Source of the DNA: Saccharibacillus sp. CPCC 101409
GTDB lineage: Bacteria > Bacillota > Bacilli > Paenibacillales > Paenibacillaceae
Length of the DNA: 64,000 nt
Direction of reading: 5' to 3'
Assembly (NCBI RefSeq): GCF_030518235.1
Contig: NZ_JAULSA010000010.1
Location: 1-64,000 of the forward strand
The translations under genes and the position numbers were made by a program. Of this stretch, positions 14,803 to 23,121 are shown one piece after another. The notes beneath the pieces are model-generated. The model saw only the letters and a list, made by a program, of their open reading frames with translations. It ran no database searches and had not been told where the DNA came from. Each line of letters opens with the position of its first letter. Positions within the stretch are counted from its first letter, which is position 1.

Positions 14803-17607
14803 TTACACTTTTTCGCGTTTGCCCGCTTCGACGCCAAACTTCTCCAGCATCCGCCCGGCGGTTTGGAGGCCGGATACGAAGCGCTGTTTTATATCGGCTT
14901 CTTCCAGTTCCCGTTCGAAGCCGGAAGCGCAGGTGTTTTCCGGGGAGCAGGGACGCGGTCGGTCCGCGATATAAGCGAGTACGGCGTTGGCCGGGACGGC
15001 GCCGGTCCGCCGCAGGGCTTCGAGCGCCGGCGGGACGAAAGCTTCCAGGCGGCCTGCCGCCCGGGAATCGCCGGAGGCCGACGGAAGGTTCCGGCAGATG
15101 TCGAGATAAGCTTCGCCCGGATAGAAACCGGGACGGAGGCGCACATCCAGCTTGTCCGCGCCGATCCGCACCGGGCGGCGGACTTCCTGCCCGCCGAGCT
15201 CGCTGTCGGCGTTCAACAGCAGCGCGGTCAGCGTGGCGCACTGCGTGCCGCTTTTCTCGGCCGTCGTACGGCAGTCCGCGCTCTGCCGGGCCATCAGCAG
15301 GGCCGGGCCGTTCTTGCCGGCGAGATGCAGCCGGGTTCGGCCGTCTTCGCCTGCTTCTTCGCTCAGTAGGCGATGTTCGTACAGCACGCTTACGCCCGCT
15401 TCCCGCAGCAGGCGGTCGACGGTCAGTTGAAGCCGTACCGGCTCGGCTTCGCCCGGATTGCGGATGCCGCCCAGTGCGCCTTCGGATCGCAGCCTTGCGA
15501 TCCACGCGCCGAGAATCTCATGCTCCGGCGCGGAGAAATCTTTCTCGCCGGGAAAGCGGGTCATGCGCGATCCGGTAGTCTCCGTCAGCAGCCCGCTGCC
15601 GCTTTCGATCAAGACCGTGCGCATGCCCGCGCGCCCGAGCGTCAGCGCGCAGATCACGCCGGCCGCCGTTCCCCCGATCACCGCCGCTTCGAACTCGCCG
15701 AGCGTCGGGCCCGTGTCCGCTCCGCCTTCTTGGGACCGGTCTTCGCCGCCGTCCGGCAGCAGCTTTGCCGCGGCCAGCCGCACATAGCTTCGGCGGTTCG
15801 CCGCCGCGCGTTCCTTAATGGCGCGAACCGTTTCTTCTTCGCCCGGACAGCCGGCCAGAAAAGCCGCCGCCCGCAGCTCCAGGCTCCAGCGCAGCGACTC
15901 TTCCCGTTCGCCGTGCATCCGGTAATCGCGTCCCGTGCCCGGCCGGCCCAGCCACTCTTTGAGGCTGTATGCGGCGGAAGCCCGCTGAGCCGGAGCCAGG
16001 CGCGGCGAGATCGCGCACAAATAATCCAGCAGATACGTACTGTGCGCGGCGCTTGCGCCTTCCGCCAGAGCCGCCGCCGCTTCGGCCGCGGCCGCCGGGC
16101 TTTGCAGCAGGCGCAGCAGCACGAACGCAGCGATCCAGAGCGGCACGCATTTCGGATGATCGCTCAGCTTGCCGGGCAGCCGCGCGTTAATGACGCCGAG
16201 CAGAAAAGACGCCGCTTCGCTTCGTCCCAGCATGCACAGCACGATGGCCGCGCAGAACTGCGTTTCGCGATTCCCGCTTTCCAGTGTGCCGATCAGCCGC
16301 AGCACGGTATCCGGCTCGGCTTCGCCGCTGCGGGTCAGCAGCCGGATCGCTTTCCAGCGTTCGTCCGTATCGAGGTAACCGATCAGTTCCGGCACGCGCC
16401 GCGCCGTTCGATCCGGACTTTCTTCCAGGCCGGCCAGCGGGCCGGAACGAAAGCGCAGGTTCCGTCCCTGCGCCCGGTTCAGGTCGCCGGCTTCCAGCAC
16501 GCCCAGCTCGACCAGCCGTCTCCGAAGTTCCTGCCGGCCCAGCTCCCGAGGCGTACAGCCCGCCCGAAGACCGAGCGCCGCCGCGACGCCGGCGGCTTCG
16601 CCGACTTTGTGCATGTCTTTTTGCATCCGCACACCCATCCCTACGTCCCGTTCGACCGACAGCGCCCGGCCCGCGACCAGGATACCGTCGAGTCCCCGGG
16701 GCAGCAGCGCGCCGTACGGAATATCGCACCAGAGCCCTTTGACGAACAGTCCCAGCACCCCGATCCACAGCTGGCTGAACGGACTTTCGCTGCCGGTGTC
16801 GAAGCCGTGGTTGTCCAGATGCGAATAGCTGCGGCAGATCGCATCGGGCAGCGGCGTGTCTTCGATATAGGCTTTGACGTCGAGCGTCGCGTCGCCTTCG
16901 ATCAGCCCGCCTTCGCGGACGCCCAGCATGGACGAGATGCCGAAATAGCGTTTGCCCCGCGAAACTTCTGCTTCGATCCATTCCCGGCCGCGCTCGAACG
17001 CTTCCGACACATCCCACGGATCGTACGGATCGACCCAACCCGCGTCCAGATTGTCGTAACCGATCCGACCGTCGACCAGGCCGCGCGGAATCAGCGAATA
17101 ATTGTGATAAATGCCGTCGAGACCGCGTCCGTACCGCAGCCGTCCTCCGGCCATACGGACCACATGCGCGTTGCCGGTGCAGTCGATCGTGACGCCCGCC
17201 CGGATCTCCAGCCGACCGGCCGGCGTCAGCGCGCGCACCCCTTCGATTGTACCGCCCCGCGCCAGTACGCCGTACACCGCCGAATCCGTATACACGCTTA
17301 CGCCGCGTTCCTCGCACATCGCCGCAAGCACCGTCCGCTTCGCGTCGGGATGAAAACCTTTGGTCGTGCCGCCGAATACGCGCGCCGTTTCCTCCGCCCG
17401 CCGGTCGATCTCTTCCTGCAGTCCGCCCGGCGATCCGTAATAGTAACGGTGAATCCCGCCGCGCGTCGCCACTCCTCCAAGCGCGCAGTCGTACTCCGCC
17501 AGCACGACGGACGCTCCTTCTCCCGCCGCGGCCAGCGCGGCTACGCATCCCGCCGTTCCGCCTCCGACCACCAGCACATCCGTCCGAATCGTTTCTTCCC
17601 CATCCAT
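14803..17607 (-). CDS. Two-module FAD-dependent oxidoreductase (FAD_oxidored family)
   Basis: The protein has 934 residues. The ATG at 17607 is chosen because GGGGAGAGG precedes it; an upstream in-frame start would add 21 hydrophobic residues resembling a signal peptide but lacks a ribosome site. Residues 10-40 are an FAD-binding Rossmann motif (VLVVGGGTAGCVAALAAA, then acidic E). IDCTGNAHV and LPRGLDGILVAGRALS are typical of the FAD_oxidored group. A helical repeat-like segment follows (about 400-620). A second nucleotide-binding fold starts near residue 636 (AAVIGGTAAGVICALTLGRAG, ending VLIE). Substrate is unknown; related genes sit in glycan-catabolic clusters. It lies downstream of an AraC gene on the same strand. 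Confidence 0.8.
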   Translation of the reverse strand: MDGEETIRTDVLVVGGGTAGCVAALAAAGEGASVVLAEYDCALGGVATRGGIHRYYYGSPGGLQEEIDRRAEETARVFGGTTKGFHPDAKRTVLAAMCEERGVSVYTDSAVYGVLARGGTIEGVRALTPAGRLEIRAGVTIDCTGNAHVVRMAGGRLRYGRGLDGIYHNYSLIPRGLVDGRIGYDNLDAGWVDPYDPWDVSEAFERGREWIEAEVSRGKRYFGISSMLGVREGGLIEGDATLDVKAYIEDTPLPDAICRSYSHLDNHGFDTGSESPFSQLWIGVLGLFVKGLWCDIPYGALLPRGLDGILVAGRALSVERDVGMGVRMQKDMHKVGEAAGVAAALGLRAGCTPRELGRQELRRRLVELGVLEAGDLNRAQGRNLRFRSGPLAGLEESPDRTARRVPELIGYLDTDERWKAIRLLTRSGEAEPDTVLRLIGTLESGNRETQFCAAIVLCMLGRSEAASFLLGVINARLPGKLSDHPKCVPLWIAAFVLLRLLQSPAAAAEAAAALAEGASAAHSTYLLDYLCAISPRLAPAQRASAAYSLKEWLGRPGTGRDYRMHGEREESLRWSLELRAAAFLAGCPGEEETVRAIKERAAANRRSYVRLAAAKLLPDGGEDRSQEGGADTGPTLGEFEAAVIGGTAAGVICALTLGRAGMRTVLIESGSGLLTETTGSRMTRFPGEKDFSAPEHEILGAWIARLRSEGALGGIRNPGEAEPVRLQLTVDRLLREAGVSVLYEHRLLSEEAGEDGRTRLHLAGKNGPALLMARQSADCRTTAEKSGTQCATLTALLLNADSELGGQEVRRPVRIGADKLDVRLRPGFYPGEAYLDICRNLPSASGDSRAAGRLEAFVPPALEALRRTGAVPANAVLAYIADRPRPCSPENTCASGFERELEEADIKQRFVSGLQTAGRMLEKFGVEAGKREKV

Positions 17608-17687
17608 GTTCCTCTCCCCTTTCGCGCAAAGAGACAAAAGCATACAAAACAGTAAGAAGAATATCTTCACAGCCTTTTTAACCCTTA

Positions 17688-17702
17688 ATTTCGCGGCGAA
17701 AT
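17688..17702. promoter_or_regulatory. 15-bp palindrome upstream of the FAD oxidoreductase gene
   Basis: ATTTCGCGGCGAAAT is a perfect 6-3-6 inverted repeat, 81 bases before the FAD gene start and 86 bases after the AraC gene stop. It could be an operator controlling the FAD gene. Confidence 0.35.
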
Positions 17703-17787
17703 CACGATTTTCTTCCTTTCGGAAAAAGGAGCTGCCACGCGTCTTCTCCGGCTTTTCGCTTTGCGCCGCAGAAAGGATGCCGAAGCC

Positions 17788-18666
17788 TTATTCCTTTTGA
17801 AAAACGCCGTATCGGCGCCGGTATTCGCCGGGCGTCAGCCCGCTTTCCCGTTTGAACAAACGCGCGAAATAGTTGGGGTCCGGGAAGCCGCAGCGTTCGC
17901 CGATCCGGGCCAGCGGCTCGTCCGAATGCGCCAGCAGCCGCTTGGCCCGCTCGGTTTGCAAACGGTGGCGGTAAGCCAGCGGACTCAGGCCCGTGTACTG
18001 CTTGAGGCAGCGCGACAAATAATCGAAATGGTAATGCAGATCCCGCTCCATCTCCGCCGAATCGAACGGATGCTCCAGCCGCTCCGCCAGATACGCCGCC
18101 GCCTGCTCGCCGAGCCGTTCCGCGCGCGAACGCGGCGAAGACGCTTCTTTGCTTTTTTGCAGTTCGAGCAGCAGAAGCCCGAAGTTCAGGTGCAGCTCGT
18201 AGGAGCGCTGAATCGTCAGGTTGTCGCGCAGCTTCAGCATCTGCTTCAGCAGCGGACGGATCGCGTGGAGATCGACCGGACCGAATTTGGGAATCGAGAC
18301 GGCGCCCGGGTACGGCTCGGTGTCCTGGTCGGTGCGCCGCTCCAGCGGCCGGCCCGGTCCGCCCCCGTTCTCCTGCGGCCGCCGGCGATCGCGCGCATGG
18401 CAAAAATGAATCCAGTACACTTCCGTTTCCGTATCGGTCGGGCGGTAGCCTCCATGCGTTAGACCCGGCTCGAGCACGAGCATCGAACCCGCCTCCACCT
18501 CGTAGCGTTCACCGTCTTCTTCCAGATACAGCGCGCCTTCCGCGCAAACAATCAGATCGTAGGCTTCAAATATCCGCTGCGCATGCGTCATCCCGCGCCG
18601 CCAGACGCCGTGCCCGATCGCCGCGATCTGCGGGATAGGCGGAACCTGGAATTCCAATACGCGCAT
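17788..18666 (-). CDS. AraC family transcriptional regulator
   Basis: The protein has 292 residues. The ATG at 18666 is selected because GGGGAGGAGG lies about ten bases upstream. The N-terminal cupin domain shows YDLIVCAEGALYLEEDGERYEV and GSMLVLEPGLTHGGYRPT. The C-terminal HTH region (about 190-290) contains YHFDYLSRCLKQYTG and LARIGERCGFPDPNYFARLFKR, followed by TPGEYRRRY. It is divergent from the GHL6 glycosidase at 18889 and upstream of the FAD gene on the same strand, so either or both may be targets. Confidence 0.92.
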   Translation of the reverse strand: MRVLEFQVPPIPQIAAIGHGVWRRGMTHAQRIFEAYDLIVCAEGALYLEEDGERYEVEAGSMLVLEPGLTHGGYRPTDTETEVYWIHFCHARDRRRPQENGGGPGRPLERRTDQDTEPYPGAVSIPKFGPVDLHAIRPLLKQMLKLRDNLTIQRSYELHLNFGLLLLELQKSKEASSPRSRAERLGEQAAAYLAERLEHPFDSAEMERDLHYHFDYLSRCLKQYTGLSPLAYRHRLQTERAKRLLAHSDEPLARIGERCGFPDPNYFARLFKRESGLTPGEYRRRYGVFQKE

Positions 18667-18795
18667 CCTGTTTTCCTCCTCCCCGAGGGCCGCCCGCCCA
18701 GGCCGTATACGCAAACTCGGCGACGTGCATCTTTGCCTGCCTTCGGAGTATGCGTATACGCTCTGGATCGTTCAAGCGGCGCTCAAGATGTAGAG

Positions 18796-18870
18796 ATTGT
18801 ACGATACACGGTCGAGATTGTCAGCTCCGTTTGCGGTTTTTCTTTAGTACAGTGGTAGATATCGTACGAT
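18796..18870. promoter_or_regulatory. Paired GTACGAT sites between AraC and GHL6 genes
   Basis: ATTGTACGAT at 18796-18805 and the palindrome ATCGTACGAT at 18861-18870 share their last seven bases and lie 65 bases apart in the 222-base divergent region. The second sits just before the GHL6 ribosome site. They are candidate AraC-type half-sites. Confidence 0.35.
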
Positions 18871-18888
18871 TAACAGGAGGTCCAATAT

Positions 18889-20919
18889 ATGCGATTACGC
18901 CAGGTTCATCTCGATTTCCACACGTCCGAACATATTCCGGATATCGGCCGCGACTTTTCCAGAACGCAGTTTCAGGACATGCTGAAGCTCGGCCGCGTCG
19001 ATTCGATCACCTTGTTCTCCAAATGCCATCACGGCTGGGCGTATCACCCGTCGGACGCCAACGAGATTCATCCGAACCTCGAGTTCGACCTGCTCGGCGC
19101 CCAGATCGAAGCCGCGCACGAGATCGGCGTCCGGACGCCGGTTTATCTGTCCGCCGGACTCGACGAGAAGCTGGCCCGCCGCAAACCGCAGTGGCTGATC
19201 CGCGACCGGGAGGAGCGCATGAGCTGGACGGCGGACTTTATGCACCCGGGTTATCATCAATTCTGCATGAACACGCCGTATCTGGATATTCTCGCGGACC
19301 AGGTGCGGGAAACGGCCGGACGCTACGACGCGGACGGCATCTTCCTCGATATCGTCGGCGTGCGCGAATGTTACTGCCAGTCCTGCACGGCCGGGATTCG
19401 ACGCCGAGGTTCCGATCCGCGTCATACCGAAGACATGCGGGCCATGTGGGAAGAAACGTATTTTCGGTACACAAAGCGGATGCGCGATGCGGTCGATTCC
19501 GTCAAGCCGGGACTGCCGCTGTTCCATAACAGCGGGCACGTTGCGCGCGGACGGCGCGAGCTGGCGCGTGTGAATAGTCATCTGGAGCTGGAATCGCTGC
19601 CGACCGGCGGCTGGGGCTACGATCATTTCCCGCTGTCGGCTCGCTACGCGCAGGGGCTCGGCATGGACGTGATCGGGATGACCGGCAAGTTCCATCATTC
19701 CTGGGGCGAGTTCGGCGGCTTCAAACATCCCAACGCGCTCCGGTACGAAGCGGCGCTGAGCCTGGCCAACGGAGCGGGCTGCTCGATCGGCGACCAGCTG
19801 CATCCGTTCGGCGCCATGGAGCCGGCGACCTACGCGCTGATCGGCGAAGCATACGCGGAAATCGAAGCCAAAGAAGAATGGTGCCGGGATACGGAGTCGG
19901 TGGCGGAGATCGCGCTGCTGTCGGCCGAAGCGGCGGGTTCGGACTTCGGACTGCGCGAAACGGGTTCGGCGGCGGGCAGCGAGTCGATCGCCGACGCCGG
20001 CGCGGTGCGGATTCTGCTGGAAGGCCATTATTTGTTCGACGTGGTCGATGCGGAGAGCGAGCTGGACCGTTACCGGGTTGTCGTGCTGCCGGACTGCATC
20101 GAAGCGTCGCCGGAGCTGGAACGTAAACTGCGCGGCTTTGTCGAAAAAGGCGGCAAACTGCTCGCGACGGGACGTTCGGGGCTTAGAAATGTACTCGAAT
20201 CGGATCAAAAACCGTCCGGTCCTCTGTTGGCGTTCGCCTTCGATTTCGGCGCGCGCTGGGAAAGCGAATCGGCTTACGCTCCCTCGTATATCCGGCCGGA
20301 TTTCGAACTTCCTTCGCTGCGCCCTTCCGCCTACGTGGTATATTCGGCAGGCCAGGAGATCTCGCTGAAGACCGGCGGTCGTCGATTCGGCAGCAGGGAG
20401 AATCCTTTTTTCAATCGCGAACTGTTCGCTTTCTCTTCCCACCAGCACACCCCGTCCAATCCGCAGGACGCCGGTCCAGGCATCACGGAAGGGGCGGACG
20501 GCATATATGCGGCGTGGAATCTGTTCGAAGAATATGCGCTGCACGGCAGCCTGCCGGTCAAGCAGATTCTGCTGCATATGCTGGATCGTCTGCTGGACAC
20601 GGCCGGCGGAGCGCGCATCCTCCGGGCCGATCTGCCGGCGCAGGGTATCGTTACGCTTCAGCGCCAGCCGGCGGAGAAGCGCTGGATCAACCATCTGCTG
20701 TACGCTTCGCCGGTTCGGCGCGGACGGAATACGGAGATCATCGAAGACCTGCCGGAGCTTGAAGCAACCAGGGTCGCCCTGCATGTCGATCGGCCCGTTG
20801 CAGACGTGTATCTCGCGCCGCAGCGCACGCCGATTCCGTTCGAGCAGACAAACGGGCAGGTGTCTTATACGGTGCCTAAGTGGTCGTGCCATCAGATGGT
20901 CGTGGTGCAGTTCGGGTAG
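18889..20919 (+). CDS. GHL6-type putative glycoside hydrolase with GH42-like C-terminal part
   Basis: The protein has 676 residues and starts after AACAGGAGG. Residues about 1-340 form a TIM-barrel of the Hypothetical Glycosyl Hydrolase 6 kind: VHLDFHTSEHIPDIG, ITLFSKCHHGWAYHP, YDADGIFLDIVG and ECYCQSCTAG with its paired cysteines. Residues about 380-480 look like a beta-galactosidase trimerisation (class I amidotransferase-like) fold: LEGHYLFDVVDAESELDRYRVVVLPDCIEAS. The C-terminus is beta-rich. Related proteins include alpha-L-fucosidases of CAZy GH151, so fucosidase activity is a reasonable guess only. No signal peptide. Adjacent to an AraC regulator. Confidence 0.78.
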   Translation: MRLRQVHLDFHTSEHIPDIGRDFSRTQFQDMLKLGRVDSITLFSKCHHGWAYHPSDANEIHPNLEFDLLGAQIEAAHEIGVRTPVYLSAGLDEKLARRKPQWLIRDREERMSWTADFMHPGYHQFCMNTPYLDILADQVRETAGRYDADGIFLDIVGVRECYCQSCTAGIRRRGSDPRHTEDMRAMWEETYFRYTKRMRDAVDSVKPGLPLFHNSGHVARGRRELARVNSHLELESLPTGGWGYDHFPLSARYAQGLGMDVIGMTGKFHHSWGEFGGFKHPNALRYEAALSLANGAGCSIGDQLHPFGAMEPATYALIGEAYAEIEAKEEWCRDTESVAEIALLSAEAAGSDFGLRETGSAAGSESIADAGAVRILLEGHYLFDVVDAESELDRYRVVVLPDCIEASPELERKLRGFVEKGGKLLATGRSGLRNVLESDQKPSGPLLAFAFDFGARWESESAYAPSYIRPDFELPSLRPSAYVVYSAGQEISLKTGGRRFGSRENPFFNRELFAFSSHQHTPSNPQDAGPGITEGADGIYAAWNLFEEYALHGSLPVKQILLHMLDRLLDTAGGARILRADLPAQGIVTLQRQPAEKRWINHLLYASPVRRGRNTEIIEDLPELEATRVALHVDRPVADVYLAPQRTPIPFEQTNGQVSYTVPKWSCHQMVVVQFG

Positions 20920-20945
20920 TCCGATCCGGGTACGCCGCTTCTTTT

Positions 20946-21212
20946 TTACTTCATGGATACTTCAACGATAAGCTTCGCCCCGTCGCGAAATCCGTGCATA
21001 TAAGAAGAAGCCGCCTGTACCGAGATCATCTGGTCGAACAAATCCAGCAGCCGCTCCAGTTGTTTGAACTCCGTTTCCGGCAACCGCTTGCGCCATTGCT
21101 CCGTTTCCAAAGCGATCTCGCGGTTCAGCGAAAAATAATCCGGCGAGTCGGGAACCGGCCTTTCGCTCGGATTGATTTTGCCGTAATAAAGCTGCTCCAG
21201 AAATGTTTCCAT
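20946..21212 (-). CDS. DUF6809 family protein
   Basis: The protein has 88 residues from the ATG at 21212, which has AAAGGG eight bases upstream; an upstream GTG (21221) would overlap that ribosome site. The protein is helical and acidic, with LEQLYYGKINPSERP, then ETEQWRKRLPETEFKQLERLLDLFDQM and a C-terminal FRDGAKLIVEV. This layout matches the DUF6809 family of Paenibacillus-type genomes, of unknown function and often beside small XRE regulators. It is divergent from an XRE gene and converges on the GHL6 gene. Confidence 0.8.
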   Translation of the reverse strand: METFLEQLYYGKINPSERPVPDSPDYFSLNREIALETEQWRKRLPETEFKQLERLLDLFDQMISVQAASSYMHGFRDGAKLIVEVSMK

Positions 21213-21264
21213 CTCGTTCACCCTTTCTTCCCTCTGCCTGTATTTTTAAATTTTATACGAAAAC

Positions 21265-21295
21265 CGCATAAATCTCAATATGCGCTTTTTGCATA
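21265..21295. promoter_or_regulatory. Candidate XRE operator with GCATA repeats
   Basis: TATGC (21279-21283) and GCATA (21291-21295) form an inverted repeat with a 7-base spacer; another GCATAAA copy begins at 21266. The set lies in the 110-base region shared by the divergent DUF6809 and XRE genes. Confidence 0.4.
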
Positions 21296-21322
21296 AAGTA
21301 AGCTTGATCCAGGTGATGAGGG

Positions 21323-21535
21323 ATGTATAGAAGAATTAGAGATTTGAGAGAAGACCGGGACTTAACCCAGCAGCAGGTAGCGGCCAGCTTGAATATCACA
21401 CAGGCCACTTATTCGCGCTACGAAAACGGAATTCTCGATGTACCCAGTGTTATGCTGATCAAGTTGGCCGACTTTTACGGCGTCAGCATCGACTACCTGC
21501 TGGGCCAAACCGACTCTCCCAAGCGGCGAAAATAA
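21323..21535 (+). CDS. Small XRE family transcriptional regulator
   Basis: The protein has 70 residues, essentially one HTH_3 domain: IRDLREDRDLTQQQVAASLNITQATYSRYENG followed by PSVMLIKLADFYGVSIDYLLGQT. These are the five helices of the Cro/C1 fold. The small size and the divergent DUF6809 partner suggest a local autoregulator; inverted GCATA motifs precede it. GTGATGAGG before the ATG is a usable but weak ribosome site. Confidence 0.92.
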   Translation: MYRRIRDLREDRDLTQQQVAASLNITQATYSRYENGILDVPSVMLIKLADFYGVSIDYLLGQTDSPKRRK

Positions 21536-21585
21536 AAACCGACAGAACGCTTCCTTTTGGAATGCGCTTCTGCCGGTTTCTTTTT
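21534..21585. terminator. Bidirectional terminator between the XRE and LysR genes
   Basis: An AAACCGACAGAACGC arm (21536-21550) pairs with GCGCTTCTGCCGGTTT (21564-21579), with an A-run before and T-run after. It serves the two convergent genes. Confidence 0.85.
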
Positions 21586-21598
21586 GCCTGACAAACGG

Positions 21599-22450
21599 TT
21601 ATGCGCGCGCTTGCGTCAGAATCTTCTCCAGCCCTTCCGCCAGCTCTTCGAAATCCGCCGGCTTCCTTCCCTCGCCGATCCAGATGCGGATAAACGTCTG
21701 CCGCAAACCGTCTGCTTGAAACACGCGCACCCGGCCGTTCTCCGGTACGGCGTGCGCCGGCAGCAGCGAAATCCCCGCGCCGAGCGACACCGCGCGGACG
21801 ATGCCTTCCACCGTGTCGAACTCCATAATTTCCGGGGCAGCCGAACACTCCGAAACGTTCCAGTCCAGCAGCGCGTTCCGGTACGGACACGACGGCAGGC
21901 GGTTGACGACAAGCGGAAGCAGGCACAGTTCTTTTTCCGTTTCGCACGAAGCCGGCGCGACGATCCGCAGACGTTCCGGCATACGCCGAATTTCCCGCGA
22001 ACGGGCAAACGAATGTATGCTGTTGGTCACGACGCAATCCAAACTTCCGTCGGAAAGCCGCCGCTCCATGTCCCGCTCGTCCGGCGTTTCGACCGACAGG
22101 CTTGCGCCGGGATGCTCCCGCCGGTAAGCGACGAGCAGCGGCGGCAGCAGATAACCCGCGATCGTCTGGGTAGCGCCGATTCGCAGCGACGACGCGGCGG
22201 GCTTGAACAGCGCGGCCGTCTCGTCCAGCAGACTCACAATCCGTTCCGCGCGCCGCAGCAGCTTTTCCCCGTCCGCCGTCAGCGTCACGCCCCGGTGATG
22301 CCGGATCAGCAGCGCGGCGTTCAATTCGTTTTCCAGCCTTTTCATATGCGCGGTTACGTTCGACTGCACATAGCCCAGCCGCTCCGCCGCTTTCGAGATC
22401 GAGCCCGCGCGCGCCACTTCCCGGAAGATCCGCAGTTCCAAACTTTCCAT
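21599..22450 (-). CDS. LysR family transcriptional regulator
   Basis: The protein has 283 residues. The N-terminal winged HTH is MESLELRIFREVARAGSISKAAERLGYVQSNVTAHMKRLE. The substrate-binding domain (about 88-280) starts LRIGATQTIAGYLLPPLL and includes LDCVVTNSIHSF and AGISLLPAHAVPE, typical of the family. It is divergent from a DUF4865 gene, a pairing found in other Bacillales, so it probably controls that gene. A perfect 7-1-7 inverted repeat lies in the shared region. Confidence 0.93.
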   Translation of the reverse strand: MESLELRIFREVARAGSISKAAERLGYVQSNVTAHMKRLENELNAALLIRHHRGVTLTADGEKLLRRAERIVSLLDETAALFKPAASSLRIGATQTIAGYLLPPLLVAYRREHPGASLSVETPDERDMERRLSDGSLDCVVTNSIHSFARSREIRRMPERLRIVAPASCETEKELCLLPLVVNRLPSCPYRNALLDWNVSECSAAPEIMEFDTVEGIVRAVSLGAGISLLPAHAVPENGRVRVFQADGLRQTFIRIWIGEGRKPADFEELAEGLEKILTQARA

Positions 22451-22475
22451 ATCGCGTCCCTCCCATCATTTCCAA

Positions 22476-22490
22476 TGATACCCGGTATCA
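22476..22490. promoter_or_regulatory. Candidate LysR operator
   Basis: TGATACC-C-GGTATCA is a perfect inverted repeat with one central base, 26 bases upstream of the LysR start in the region shared with the divergent DUF4865 gene. It has the dyad form expected for LysR binding, though not the exact T-N11-A spacing. Confidence 0.5.
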
Positions 22491-22563
22491 CAAACAGCCG
22501 CTACCGCCGTCCGCGGAGCGCGCGTACAATATCCCCATAAACTCCGAAAAGGAAGTGTTTGCG

Positions 22564-23121
22564 ATGATCGCCATGCAGTACAAAATCGCTTTTCCCGACG
22601 ATTACGATATGAACCTGATTCGCCAAAGAGTCGAACACAACGGCGCGAAAACCGACGGTTTTCAAGACCTGCTGTTCAAAGCGTATCTGATCGCCGACAA
22701 ATCGCGTTCGCCAAAGTCCGCCAACGAATACTCGCCGCTGTACCTGTGGGCGGACAGCGGCGGCATGAATCGTTTTTTGTTTGACGGTTTTTACGACAAT
22801 ATCCTGAATTCGTTCGGCTGGCAAAAGGTGCAGATCGGCGTGCCGCTGAACTGCGAGCTGACCCCGCATTTTGCCGAATCCAGGTTCGTCGCGGAGATCG
22901 AACACGAAATTCGGCCGGTCGGGCGGATGGAGCGAATGGAGTTTTCCCCGGAGCCGGACGGCTGCACGGGCAAGATGCTCATTTACAATCCCGACAAATG
23001 GCGGTACGCCGAGTACTTTTTCTCCGCAAACAAACCGGAACTTCCCGCTTCGCCGGACGCGTCCGTTTACGAGGTGCTGCATCTGTCTTTGCCGCAGAGC
23101 GGCGCGCCTTATTCCGTATAG
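22564..23121 (+). CDS. DUF4865 family protein
   Basis: The protein has 185 residues. The ATG at 22564 is used because AAAAGGA lies about ten bases upstream; a GTG nine bases earlier is too close to that site. Sequence: MIAMQYKIAFPDDYDMNLIR, FQDLLFKAYLIADK, LYLWADSGGMNRFLFDGFYDNILNSFGW and YNPDKWRYAEYFFS, which match DUF4865, a family of unknown function regularly linked to LysR regulators and tautomerase-type proteins. No tautomerase gene is present here. Its last 13 bases overlap the 3' end of the convergent SGNH gene. Confidence 0.85.
   Translation: MIAMQYKIAFPDDYDMNLIRQRVEHNGAKTDGFQDLLFKAYLIADKSRSPKSANEYSPLYLWADSGGMNRFLFDGFYDNILNSFGWQKVQIGVPLNCELTPHFAESRFVAEIEHEIRPVGRMERMEFSPEPDGCTGKMLIYNPDKWRYAEYFFSANKPELPASPDASVYEVLHLSLPQSGAPYSV

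Noticed and set aside
17608-17670. Signal peptide for the FAD oxidoreductase
   Set aside because: It would need a start without a ribosome site; a good site lies directly before the ATG at 17607.
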